Below are positions 43,101-50,594 of a stretch of DNA of 64,000 nt, in pieces. Source of the stretch: Amycolatopsis tolypomycina. Lineage in GTDB: Bacteria > Actinomycetota > Actinomycetes > Mycobacteriales > Pseudonocardiaceae. The notes below the pieces were generated by a model. That model was given only the letters and a program-made list of their open reading frames with translations. It was not told the DNA's origin and did no database searches. The stretch spans positions 3,720,001-3,784,000 of the forward strand of contig NZ_FNSO01000004.1 in NCBI RefSeq assembly GCF_900105945.1. The letters are read 5' to 3'. The first letter of the stretch is position 1. Each line of letters begins with the position of its first letter. The translations under genes were made by a program, and so were the position numbers.

Positions 43101-44516
43101 CTCGCCGCGCCGGACGACGACGCCCGCGTCACCGACGTGCCGCCGATGCCCTGGCGCCACGAACGGCACTGGTACACCGACACCGAACCGAGCACCCCCG
43201 AGCCCGCGCCGAGCCACGCCGACCAGCCCCGCACCGGGAGAACGCTCGCCGACATCGTCGCCGCGATCATGGGCCTCTCCCCCGACCGCCTCGACCCCGA
43301 CGTCCCGCTCGTCGAACTCGGGCTCGACTCCCTCATGGCCAACCGGATCCGCGACGCCGTCCGCCGGGAGCTCGGCACCGAACCCGACCCCGCCGCCGTC
43401 CTCCGCGGTGCCACCCTCGCCGACCTCAACCGCGATCTCGCCCCGCGCGGCGACGAACCGCCCGCCCGCGGCCGGGCCTGGGACGCCGCCGACCGGCTCG
43501 TCCTGCGGCTCTGGCGGCAGCACACCGGCACCGACGCGGGCCCGCACACCCGCCTCGGCGCCACCGGCGAACCCCACCACGTCGCGCGGCTGCTCGCCGC
43601 CGGGCTCACCGCCGAGCTCGACACCCCCGTCGATCCGGCCGACCTGCTCCGGCACGACTCCCTCGCCGCCGTCGCCGACGTCGCACGAGCCCTGCTCGAC
43701 ACCCGCGAAGAACGCGGGCCCGTGCACGTCCTCAAGCCGGGCGACGCCGGAACCGCGCCGCTGCTGCTGTTCCACCCCGGCGGCAGCACGTGCACCGTCT
43801 ACCGGCCGCTGCTGGACCGGCTGCCCGCCGGCGTGCCCTGCGCCGGCTTCGAACGCGTCCCCGGCGCCGGCCTCGAAGACCGCGTCGAACAGCTCCTGCC
43901 GCTGGTCCGCGCCCGGCAGCCGCACGGGCCCTACCGCCTGGCCGGCTGGTCCTTCGGCGGCGCCCTCGCCTACGGCGTCGCCACCCGGCTCGCCGACGGG
44001 GGCGAACCGGTCGAACTCGTCGCGCTGATCGACACCATGCTGCCGCTGCCCGAGCCGGACCTCGATCCCCGCGCGTCGTCGGCCCGCCGGTTCCTGCGCT
44101 TCACCGGCTACGTCGAAGGCACCTACGGCCGGACCGTCCGGCTCGGCCACGACGAACTCGCGCCCCTGCCCGAAGAAGAACAGATCGACCTCACCATGCG
44201 GCGGGTCGCCGAAGCGGGCTTGCTGAGCCCCGGCGTGCTGCGCCACCAGCGGGAGTCCTTTTTGGACACCCTGGCCGCGGAACGCGCGACGCCGCGGCCC
44301 TACGCCGGCCGCGTGGTGCTGTACCGGGCGACCGAGCCGTACGCCGCCGGGCTCGCGATGGAACCGCGCTATTCCCGCACCGACCTCGCGGCAGGCTGGG
44401 CCGAGCTGTGCCCGGCGCTGGAGATCGTCCCGGTGGCCGCGCACCACCTGTCGGTCGTCGACCCGCCGCACGTCGACGTCGTCGCGCGGCACCTCGCGGA
44501 CCTGCTGTGGCCGTGA
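40164..44516 (+). CDS. Pks13-architecture polyketide synthase (ACP-KS-AT-ACP-TE)
   Basis: A 1450-residue synthase. An N-terminal ACP (LGDYGLSSRQ, pantetheine Ser about 34), KS (Cys245 in DTACSSS; EAHGTGT; NIAHAEA), AT (Ser754 in GHSLGS), second ACP (Ser1056 in GLDSLMAN) and thioesterase (Ser1263 in GWSFGG) occur in the Pks13 order. No KR, DH or ER is present. It should condense a FAAL-loaded acyl chain with a carboxyacyl unit to an alpha-branched beta-keto ester, released or transferred by the TE. The AT shows VAGHS where HAFH or YASH is usual, so extender choice is unclear. A repetitive linker lies at 497-575. Pks13 itself is longer (about 1730). Confidence 0.9.
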   Translation: MTDTLRRWLVATIAEHTGVTPEPDHPLGDYGLSSRQAVGIAADLEERLGRRLPPTLLWESPTIDHLVRSLTGADEPEVRPGTDRRRTDPVAVVGLGCRFPGADGPGEFWDLLRTGRDAVRTAPPGRWDADAAPVLGGFLDDVAGFDAEHFGITPREAATMDPQQRMLLEVTWAALEHAGVAPSSLRGSRTGVFTGIATHDYGHLTMTGGAPDLWTATGAAGSIAANRLSYVYDLRGPSVAVDTACSSSLVAVHHAVRALRDGDADLALAAGVNLMLLPGPTAAFAAAGLLAADGRCKTFSAAADGIARAEGCGVVVLKRLADAECDGDRVLAVIRSSAVNSDGRSNGLAAPNPPAQRAMLRDAYRSLDPSTVDYVEAHGTGTLLGDPIEARALGAVLGTGRRPNEPLLIGSVKTNIAHAEAAAGIAGLIKVVLSMQHGTLPPQLHFAAPNPHIPFGELGLRVVTEPTPWPRRSGRAVAGVSAFGFGGTNAHVVLEEAAAPGGRSFSGGRAGTPGARGGGLRADQPVRSSGAPGRAGGSERAGHSGEVRTARPSGTPDRTELRTALPSGTTDRTEVRIGLLSARTHDRLIERAAQLAGWLDSPAGRRSSPADVTHTLFRRDEGGPHRAAVVAGDHRELAALLRAVAQQEDPLPAGALTGSAVGGEGPVFVFSGHGSQWAGMGRRLLASEPAFAAQVDKLGDSFAEHGGRSLRSLLTGAAPLSLADTQLAIFGTQVALAARWEALGVRPAAVLGHSLGSAAAAVTCGALTADEAVHLVATRARLLGALGPGGAMAAVELAADELDGRPGVELAVDSAPGQVTVAGDADALDRLVAELTAAGRGARRLPVGVAGHSAGVEPVLGPLRDALAELGGRRPLVPWYDTVLTDPRELPDFDARYWAAHLRRPVRFRQAVAAAAADGHRVFVEVSPHPILRGSLARTLEAAGIADAVVTGTLRRGQDEVRAFAAAAATLYCTGTRITLAAPDDDARVTDVPPMPWRHERHWYTDTEPSTPEPAPSHADQPRTGRTLADIVAAIMGLSPDRLDPDVPLVELGLDSLMANRIRDAVRRELGTEPDPAAVLRGATLADLNRDLAPRGDEPPARGRAWDAADRLVLRLWRQHTGTDAGPHTRLGATGEPHHVARLLAAGLTAELDTPVDPADLLRHDSLAAVADVARALLDTREERGPVHVLKPGDAGTAPLLLFHPGGSTCTVYRPLLDRLPAGVPCAGFERVPGAGLEDRVEQLLPLVRARQPHGPYRLAGWSFGGALAYGVATRLADGGEPVELVALIDTMLPLPEPDLDPRASSARRFLRFTGYVEGTYGRTVRLGHDELAPLPEEEQIDLTMRRVAEAGLLSPGVLRHQRESFLDTLAAERATPRPYAGRVVLYRATEPYAAGLAMEPRYSRTDLAAGWAELCPALEIVPVAAHHLSVVDPPHVDVVARHLADLLWP

Positions 44517-45970
44517 CGCGGGCGGGCGTCCGGGCGTGGCCGCCGCTGGCCGTGCTCGGCGCCGGCCTCCTCCTGGTCGCCGTGGACGCGACCGTGCTGC
44601 ACGTGGCCCTGCCCGACCTCGTCCGGCAGCTGCGCCCCGGCGCGGCCGCCCAGGTGTGGATCGTGGCGATCTACCCGCTCACCGCGGCGCCGCTGCTCCT
44701 GCCGTGCGGCACGCTCGGCGACCGCTTCGGACGGCGGCGGGTGCTCGTCACCGGCTACGCGGTGTTCGGCGTCGCGTCGCTGGGCTGCGCGCTCGCCCCC
44801 GGCGTCCCGGCCCTGCTCGCCGCCCGCGCGGCACTCGGCGTCGGCGGCGCGCTGATCATGCCCGTGACGATGGCGCTGCTGCGGGACCTGTTCCCGGACC
44901 GGCACCGGCGGCGCACGGCGATCGCGGTCTGCAGCGGCATCGCCGGGGCCGGTTCGGTGTTCGGGCCGGTCCTCGGCGGGCTGCTGGTGGAGGCGTGGGG
45001 CTGGCGGGCGACGTTCCTGGTCAACCCGCCGGTGATCCTGGCCGCCGTGGGGGCGGCGCTGAGGTGGCTGCCGCGGAGCCTGCCCGGCCGGGAACCGTGG
45101 GACGCGCTCGGCGCCGCGCTCGCGGCGGGCGGCGTGCTCGGGATCGCCCTCGCCGCCGGGCCGTCGGGGGGCGGCTTCGGGGCGGGGGCGGCCGGGTGCG
45201 TCCTGCTCGCGCTGTTCGTCCGCCGCCAGCGCCGGGCGCGCACTCCCCTGCTGGACCTCACGTTGTTCCGGCGGCCGGGCGTGCCGGGCGCGGTCGGCGG
45301 GGTGCTGCTGGTGATGAGCACGCTGGTCGGGCTCGGCCTGCTGCTCGCCCAGTACCTCCAGGTGGTGCTCGGCCTCTCCCCGACCGCCGCGGCGGCGCGG
45401 CTGCTGCTCGTGCTCGGCGCCTCGGCGGCGGGCAGCGTGGGGGCCCCGGCGCTGCTGGAGCGTTTCGGCAACGCCCGGGTCCGCACGGCCGGGTTCGCCC
45501 TGGCGGCGGCCGCACTGGCCATCCCGGCGGCCGGCGGGCTGGCGTCGCCGTGGTGGCTGGGTGCCGCACTGGCCGGCTCGGGCCTGGGCATGGCTCTCGC
45601 CCTGACGTCGAGCACGGACACGCTCCTGTCGGCCGCCCCGGCCGACCGGGCGGGCGGTGCGGCCGCGGTCGAGAAGACCGGGTACGAGCTGGGCGCGGGC
45701 CTGGGCACGACGGCGTTCGGTTCGCTGGCCGCCACGGTCTACGCGGCGCACCTGGTGCTCCCGCCCGGCATCCCGGAGGCGGCGGCCCGGCTGGCGTCGG
45801 CCGGGCCGGCGCAGGCGGAAGCGGCGGCGCACGGCCTGGCGGCGGCCCCCGAGCTGCTCGCGGCGGCCCGGGCGGCCTGCACCACAAGCGTGCAGGCCGC
45901 CATGGCGGTCGCTGCCGGGCTTTTCGTCGTTGCGGCGCTGGCGGTTGTTCGTCGTCGCCCGGCCGTATAG
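44513..45970 (+). CDS. MFS drug/lipid exporter (DHA2-like, 14-TM type)
   Basis: A 485-residue major facilitator with about 12-14 hydrophobic helices. GDRFGRRRVL is the signature A loop between helices 2 and 3, and GPVLGGLLVE is the antiporter motif C. It starts at GTG 44513, overlapping the PKS stop by 4 bp (GTG 44507 is the alternative). It is the natural exporter candidate for the PKS product, replacing the RND transporter MmpL3 of mycolate systems. Ends 12 bp from the convergent photolyase; a small CGTATA/TATACG dyad lies at 45964-45981. Confidence 0.88.
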   Translation: MTRAGVRAWPPLAVLGAGLLLVAVDATVLHVALPDLVRQLRPGAAAQVWIVAIYPLTAAPLLLPCGTLGDRFGRRRVLVTGYAVFGVASLGCALAPGVPALLAARAALGVGGALIMPVTMALLRDLFPDRHRRRTAIAVCSGIAGAGSVFGPVLGGLLVEAWGWRATFLVNPPVILAAVGAALRWLPRSLPGREPWDALGAALAAGGVLGIALAAGPSGGGFGAGAAGCVLLALFVRRQRRARTPLLDLTLFRRPGVPGAVGGVLLVMSTLVGLGLLLAQYLQVVLGLSPTAAAARLLLVLGASAAGSVGAPALLERFGNARVRTAGFALAAAALAIPAAGGLASPWWLGAALAGSGLGMALALTSSTDTLLSAAPADRAGGAAAVEKTGYELGAGLGTTAFGSLAATVYAAHLVLPPGIPEAAARLASAGPAQAEAAAHGLAAAPELLAAARAACTTSVQAAMAVAAGLFVVAALAVVRRRPAV

Positions 45971-45982
45971 GTCGTTATACGA

Positions 45983-47479
45983 TCAGAAGTGCCGGCGGCC
46001 GGCTTCCCGGGCCACGACCTCGGCGCGGTCGGCGAGCCGGTCCAGCCCGCTCAACGGCCGGCGCATCCGGTGGTTGCCGCGGAGCCGTTCGGCGTTGCGG
46101 TGCAGGAAAGCCCAGTACCCCGCGGTGAACGGGCAGGCGTCCGGCCCCGTTCGCTTCTTCGGGTCGAAGACGCAGCCGGGGCAGTGGTCGCTCATCCGGT
46201 CGATATAGGCGCCGCCGGCCGCGTAGGGCTTGGTCGCGACCACCCCGCCGTCGGCGTACTGGCTCATGCCGATCACGTTCGCCGGCATCACCCAGGCGAA
46301 CCCGTCGACGAACGCCGTGGCGAACCAGCGGGTCAGCGCGGCCGGGTCGTAGCCGCGCTGGAGGCCGTGGTTGCCGAGCACCATGAGGCGTTCGATGTGG
46401 TGGGCGTAGCCGCGGTCGCGGACGCCGGCCAGCGCGGTGCGCAGGCACGCCGCCTCGACCGCGTCGGCGTCCAGCCTCCGCCACCATTCCGGCAGCTCGT
46501 GGTGCGCCCGCAACGCGTTGCGGCGGAGGTAGTCCGGCCCCTGGTGCCAGTACAGGTGCCACACCCATTCCCGCCAGCCGAGCACCTGCCGGACGAACCC
46601 CTCGACGCTGCTCAGGGGCGCCTCCCCCGCCCGGTACCGCTCTTCGGCCCGCCGCACGACGTCGCGGGGGTCGAGCAGGCCGAGGTTCAGCGGGACCGAA
46701 AGCAGCGCGTGCGCCATCGCCCAGTCGTGGGTCAGCATGGCGTCCTGGTGCGGGCCGAACACGGGCAGCCGGTGGTCGAGGAACCGGCACAGGGCTTCCT
46801 CGGCTTCGTCGTGCCCGACAGCGAACTGCCGTGGCCCGTCCACCCCGACCGGGTGGATCTTCCCGGCGCGCTCGGCCGCGTCCAGTTCCGCGCGGACCCG
46901 GTCGTCGATCGCGTCCTCGCGCGGGTGCCAGGGCGCGGGGACGCCGAGCCGGGTGGTCTTCGGGGGCGGCTGCCGGTTGTCGTGGTCGTGGCTCCACCGC
47001 CCGCCCTCGGGTTCGCCGTCCGGCTCCAGCAGCACGCCGAACTTCCGCCGCTGGTCGCGGTAGAAGTCCGCCATGACGAACCGCGTGCGCCCGGCGGCCC
47101 AGCCGGCGAAGTCCGCTTTGGACAGCACGAAGCCGGGGGTGGGCAGGATTTCCGTGACGACGCCTTCGTCGCGCAACTGCCGGACGAAGGCGTCGGCGGC
47201 GTGCGACGTCGGCTCGTGCACCACGACCGGCCGCCCGAACCGGCGGAGCCCGGTGCGGTAGTCGGGCGCGTCGATCAGGGTGACGCGGTCGCCGAGGTCG
47301 GCGGCCAGGCGGTACAGCGCCGCCTGGACGAGGTGCAGCTTCTGCCGGTGGAACGGCTTCCCGGCGAAGGCGGCCGCCGACCGGATCAGCAGCACGTCGC
47401 GGCCGCGGTGGCCGGCCGTGCCGTGGAAGTGGGGCCCGAGCTGGTCGGCGAACAGCCACAGCGCGGGCTCGTCTCGCAT
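45983..47479 (-). CDS. Fe-S bacterial cryptochrome/photolyase (FeS-BCP, PhrB-like)
   Basis: A 498-residue member of the cryptochrome/photolyase family that carries a [4Fe-4S] cluster. Cys345, Cys433, Cys436 and Cys449 match the four ligand positions (AACLR, HCPGC, ACPF). These enzymes repair (6-4) photoproducts with light and FAD, and often bind a lumazine antenna. The N-terminus ALWLFADQLG is typical. The ATG at 47479 lacks a strong RBS. It sits between the MFS exporter and the MarR gene on its own strand. Confidence 0.92.
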   Translation of the reverse strand: MRDEPALWLFADQLGPHFHGTAGHRGRDVLLIRSAAAFAGKPFHRQKLHLVQAALYRLAADLGDRVTLIDAPDYRTGLRRFGRPVVVHEPTSHAADAFVRQLRDEGVVTEILPTPGFVLSKADFAGWAAGRTRFVMADFYRDQRRKFGVLLEPDGEPEGGRWSHDHDNRQPPPKTTRLGVPAPWHPREDAIDDRVRAELDAAERAGKIHPVGVDGPRQFAVGHDEAEEALCRFLDHRLPVFGPHQDAMLTHDWAMAHALLSVPLNLGLLDPRDVVRRAEERYRAGEAPLSSVEGFVRQVLGWREWVWHLYWHQGPDYLRRNALRAHHELPEWWRRLDADAVEAACLRTALAGVRDRGYAHHIERLMVLGNHGLQRGYDPAALTRWFATAFVDGFAWVMPANVIGMSQYADGGVVATKPYAAGGAYIDRMSDHCPGCVFDPKKRTGPDACPFTAGYWAFLHRNAERLRGNHRMRRPLSGLDRLADRAEVVAREAGRRHF

Positions 47480-47489
47480 GCGCGGAACG

Positions 47490-47957
47490 CTAACCCGCTT
47501 CCGGCGGCTCCGCAGCGTAAGCCCGCAGGATCTCCGTGGTGTCGCCGAGGAACCGGGCCACCACCTCCGCCTGCCCCGGCGCCAGGCCGTCCGTCAACCG
47601 GGTGATCGCGTCGACGAGCGGGGCGAGCGCGGCCCCGACCTCGGCGCGCGCCGCCTCGCTGACGACGAGGGTGACCCGCCGCCCGTCACGCGGGTGCGGG
47701 TCGCGGCGGACGTGCCCGGCGGCTGCCAGGCGGTCGACCAGCACCGTGGCGGAGGCGGACCGGATCTTGAGGGCGTGCGCGAGGTCGACGGTGCCCATCG
47801 GCGCGCCGCCCGCCAGGTGCTGCAGCGCCTGCACGTCGGTGGCGCCCAGGCCGAGGCGCCGGGCCAGGGCGACCTGGACGTCGTGGGCGAGGGCGAGCAG
47901 CTCGCGCAGGGCCAGGTTCACCCGGAGCGCGACGGGACTGTCTTCCACGCCTGGCAT
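47490..47957 (-). CDS. MarR-family regulator
   Basis: A 155-residue winged-helix repressor. MGTVDLAHALKIRSASATVL is the recognition helix region and RDPHPRDGRRVTLVV the wing. It is released by lipophilic or oxidising ligands in many relatives. It diverges from an F420-type reductase and flavin monooxygenase pair. A perfect 8-bp inverted repeat lies in the 37-bp gap, so it most likely represses both sides. Confidence 0.88.
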   Translation of the reverse strand: MPGVEDSPVALRVNLALRELLALAHDVQVALARRLGLGATDVQALQHLAGGAPMGTVDLAHALKIRSASATVLVDRLAAAGHVRRDPHPRDGRRVTLVVSEAARAEVGAALAPLVDAITRLTDGLAPGQAEVVARFLGDTTEILRAYAAEPPEAG

Positions 47958-47964
47958 TCTAAGT

Positions 47965-47983
47965 TAGCTAGACAATCTAGCTA
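47965..47983. promoter_or_regulatory. MarR operator in the divergent gap
   Basis: TAGCTAGA (47965-47972) and TCTAGCTA (47976-47983) form a perfect 8-bp inverted repeat with a CAA spacer. It is 7 bp upstream of the MarR start and 11 bp upstream of the GTG at 47995. It is an AT-rich island in a GC-rich region. Confidence 0.75.
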
Positions 47984-47994
47984 GTTTTGCTACC

Positions 47995-48447
47995 GTGGGT
48001 GCCGTGGACGTCCGAGCGATGAACGCCGAAATGACCGCGAAGCTGATCGACGCGCCTGCCGAGCCGGCCCCGGAAGGCGGGTACGCCCTGCGTGTCGTCG
48101 AGACGCGCGGCCGCCGCACCGGCACCCCGCGGCGCGTGCCACTGGCCGTGATCGCGCGGCACACGCGGCACTACCTCGTCTCCCCCGTCCGCGACCGCGA
48201 CTGGGTGGCGAACCTCCTGGCGACGCCGGAATGCGCGCTGCTGTCCGCCGGCCGTCGCGACCCCCGCCGCGCCGAGCCCACCGTCGGCGAGGAAGCGGCC
48301 GCCGTCGTCGCCGCCTACCTGGCCGCGATGCGGGTGCCGTGGGCGATCCGGGCGTTCCCGGTCCCGCAGGACGCGACGCCGGCGCAGATCCTGGCGCACC
48401 TGCCCGGAATGGCGGTCTTCCGCCTGTCCACAGTGGACGAGACGTGA
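47995..48447 (+). CDS. DDN-like (deazaflavin F420-dependent) nitroreductase-family protein
   Basis: A 150-residue protein related to DUF385/Ddn split-beta-barrel F420-binding enzymes: VVETRGRRTGTPRRVPL matches the usual core, and VRDRDWVANLLATPECAL is characteristic. Members use reduced deazaflavin to reduce quinones or nitro compounds, some acting as antioxidants. GTG 47995 is taken as the start; GTG 48004 or ATG 48019 are possible. Its stop overlaps the monooxygenase GTG by 4 bp. MarR control suggests a redox or xenobiotic response. Confidence 0.75.
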   Translation: MGAVDVRAMNAEMTAKLIDAPAEPAPEGGYALRVVETRGRRTGTPRRVPLAVIARHTRHYLVSPVRDRDWVANLLATPECALLSAGRRDPRRAEPTVGEEAAAVVAAYLAAMRVPWAIRAFPVPQDATPAQILAHLPGMAVFRLSTVDET

Positions 48448-49640
48448 GCGTCGCGATCGCCGGCGGCGGCCCCGGCGGGCTGCTGCTCGGCTACCTGCTC
48501 GCCCGGGCCGGCATCGAGGTCACCGTGCTGGAGGCGCGCTCGGACTTCGACCGCGACTTCCGCGGCGACTCGCTGCACCCGTACACCCTCGAACTGCTCG
48601 ACCGCCTGGGCCTGGCCGACGACCTGCTCGCACTCGACCACTTCAAGGCGCGCTCGTTCCGCTTCCACACCCCGCACGGCGTCTACCGCGCCGCCGACTA
48701 CGACCGCCTCCGGACGCCGTTCGGCTACGTCGCGCTCATGCCCCAGGTGCGGTTCCTCGACTTCCTCGCCGAGCGGGCGAGCGCGTTCCCGTCGTTCACG
48801 CTGCGGACCAACGCCAAGGTCACCGGGCTCATCGAAGACGACGGCACGGTGACCGGCGTCCGCCACCGCGGCGGCGAGCTGGCCGCCTCCGTCGTGATCG
48901 GCGCCGACGGCCGGTTCTCCACGGTGCGGCGCCTGGCCGGCCTCGAAGCCCGGTCCCTCGGGGCGACCACCGACCTGCTGTGGTTCCGGCTGCCGCGGTC
49001 GGCCGCCGACCCGCCGGACGCGGACCTCGACCTCTACTTCGGGCGGGACTCCTACGTCGGCGTGCTCGGCGGCGTCCGGGACTGGCAGGTCGGCTACAGC
49101 ATCGAGAAGGGGGCATACCCGGCCGTGCGCGAACGCGGCGTCGAGCCGATCCGCGCGTTCCTCCGCGAGCGCGTGCCGTGGCTGGCCGACCGGGCCCACC
49201 TGCTGGCGGACTTCTCGCAGACGACGCTGCTGTCGGTGGACATCTCCCGGGTGGCCGACTGGCACCGCCCGGGCCTGCTGCTGCTCGGCGACGCCGCGCA
49301 CGTGATCTCCCCGGTCGGCGGCAACGGCATCCTGATGGCGGTCCAGGACGCCGTCGCCGCGGCGAACCGGCTGGTCCCGGCCTTCCGCCGGGGCGGCGTC
49401 ACGCCCGCGGACCTCGCGGGCGTGCAGGCGGACCGGATCCGCGCGATCGAGCGCGTTCAGGCCGACCAGGTGCGCGTCGAGCGGCGGGCGGCCGCCGCCC
49501 GGGCCCGCGGCCGCGGCACCGCGCCACCCAAACTGCTCAAGTACGTGTTCGCCGTCCCGGCCGTGCGCACCCGCGGGGCGCGCGGCAACGCCTACGGGCC
49601 CTTCCCGCCTCAGCTCGACGAATCCCTCTTCGCGTCGTAG
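48444..49640 (+). CDS. FAD-dependent aromatic-type monooxygenase
   Basis: A 398-residue p-hydroxybenzoate-hydroxylase-fold enzyme. AGGGPGGLLLGYLLARAG binds FAD, VVIGADGRFSTVRRLAG is the DG motif, and LLLGDAAHVISPVGGNG is the GD motif. It hydroxylates aromatic or conjugated substrates with NAD(P)H and oxygen. GTG 48444 overlaps the Ddn-like stop. Its 3' end overlaps the convergent SRPBCC gene by 31 bp. Together with the MarR regulator it likely serves detoxification. Confidence 0.9.
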   Translation: MSVAIAGGGPGGLLLGYLLARAGIEVTVLEARSDFDRDFRGDSLHPYTLELLDRLGLADDLLALDHFKARSFRFHTPHGVYRAADYDRLRTPFGYVALMPQVRFLDFLAERASAFPSFTLRTNAKVTGLIEDDGTVTGVRHRGGELAASVVIGADGRFSTVRRLAGLEARSLGATTDLLWFRLPRSAADPPDADLDLYFGRDSYVGVLGGVRDWQVGYSIEKGAYPAVRERGVEPIRAFLRERVPWLADRAHLLADFSQTTLLSVDISRVADWHRPGLLLLGDAAHVISPVGGNGILMAVQDAVAAANRLVPAFRRGGVTPADLAGVQADRIRAIERVQADQVRVERRAAAARARGRGTAPPKLLKYVFAVPAVRTRGARGNAYGPFPPQLDESLFAS

Positions 49641-50071
49641 GACGTCCAGCCGCCCTGGCCTTCGGCCGCCTCGACGTCGGCGTCGGCGGACGCGGCGTGC
49701 GTCATGGCGGCGACCGTGCGCTCGAGGCCCTGCTGGACCTCGTTGCCGTCGGCTTCGCGGACGCTGTGCAGCGTCACGGTGATCTGCGAGGACGCCGGGC
49801 CGTCGTCGGCGATGCGCAGCTCGCCGTGGTAGTCGTCGGGGCCCTCCGCACCCCACTTCAGCGACCGCGTCGCCGGGTCGGTGTGCAGCCACGCCTCCCC
49901 CGCGACGCGCTCGCCGTGCACCTCGGCCTCGACGTGGACGCTGTCCCCGCCCTTCGGCTCGGCGACCTTCATCTCCGGGAAGTAGCGCGGCAGGTTCTCG
50001 GGGTGGCTCAGGAACGCGAACAGCTCGTCCGCGGGGATGTCGGCGGTCGCGCTGTGGCGGTACTCGGTCAT
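49610..50071 (-). CDS. SRPBCC-family (START/Bet v1-like) protein
   Basis: A 153-residue SRPBCC protein. ATADIPADELFAFLSHPENL opens the ligand-binding fold as in polyketide-cyclase-like or lipid-binding members, and PRYFPEMKVAE follows. These bind hydrophobic ligands in the cytoplasm. The C-terminal tail is acidic and Ala-rich. The ATG at 50071 has GGAG upstream. It is convergent with the monooxygenase, sharing 31 bp. Confidence 0.82.
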   Translation of the reverse strand: MTEYRHSATADIPADELFAFLSHPENLPRYFPEMKVAEPKGGDSVHVEAEVHGERVAGEAWLHTDPATRSLKWGAEGPDDYHGELRIADDGPASSQITVTLHSVREADGNEVQQGLERTVAAMTHAASADADVEAAEGQGGWTSYDAKRDSSS

Positions 50072-50159
50072 TGCTGCACTCCTCGTCGCCGGTCCGGATC
50101 GTGCCCGGATACCCGGGATGCCGTGCATTAAAAGGGTTCGGGCGGGGAACCCCGCAGGC

Positions 50160-50594
50160 ATGACGGCCAGCGAACCCGAGACCAGGGCGCCCCGGCGGGG
50201 CCCCGCCCCCGTGCAGGGCATGGGCATGCTGATCGGCCTGCTCTTCCTCGTGCTGGCCGCACTGGAGCTGATGGCCGGGGTGCCGGACGGCGGTGGCCCG
50301 CGGGTGCTGTTCGGCGTGCTCGCCGTGTCCGGGGTGTGGACGCTGGTGCACCTGCTGACCGGCGCCGCCGCGGTGTTCTGCACCCGGTCCTCGTGCTGGG
50401 CCGCCCGGTTCCTGGTCGTGGCCGGCGCCTGCTACGCCGTGGTGGGCCTGGCCGGGCTGCTCCCGCTGCCGCACGCCATCACCGACACGCTGCCGCTGAA
50501 CACCGCGGGCGTCTGCCTCGACCTGGCCCTCGGCACCGGGATGCTCATCCTCGGCGCGGGCTGGCTGCGGCGCCGGCCGGAACAGCCCCGCTGA
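50160..50594 (+). CDS. DUF4383-like small membrane protein
   Basis: About 144 residues with four hydrophobic segments (GMLIGLLFLVLAALELM; a second ending LLTGAAAVFC; FLVVAGACYAVVGLAGLL; LDLALGTGMLILGAGWL). It resembles the DUF4383 family of unknown function, which is common in actinobacteria. The ATG at 50160 is the likely start, since no conserved sequence precedes it. The 3' end overlaps the convergent glycosyltransferase by 50 bp. Confidence 0.68.
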   Translation: MTASEPETRAPRRGPAPVQGMGMLIGLLFLVLAALELMAGVPDGGGPRVLFGVLAVSGVWTLVHLLTGAAAVFCTRSSCWAARFLVVAGACYAVVGLAGLLPLPHAITDTLPLNTAGVCLDLALGTGMLILGAGWLRRRPEQPR

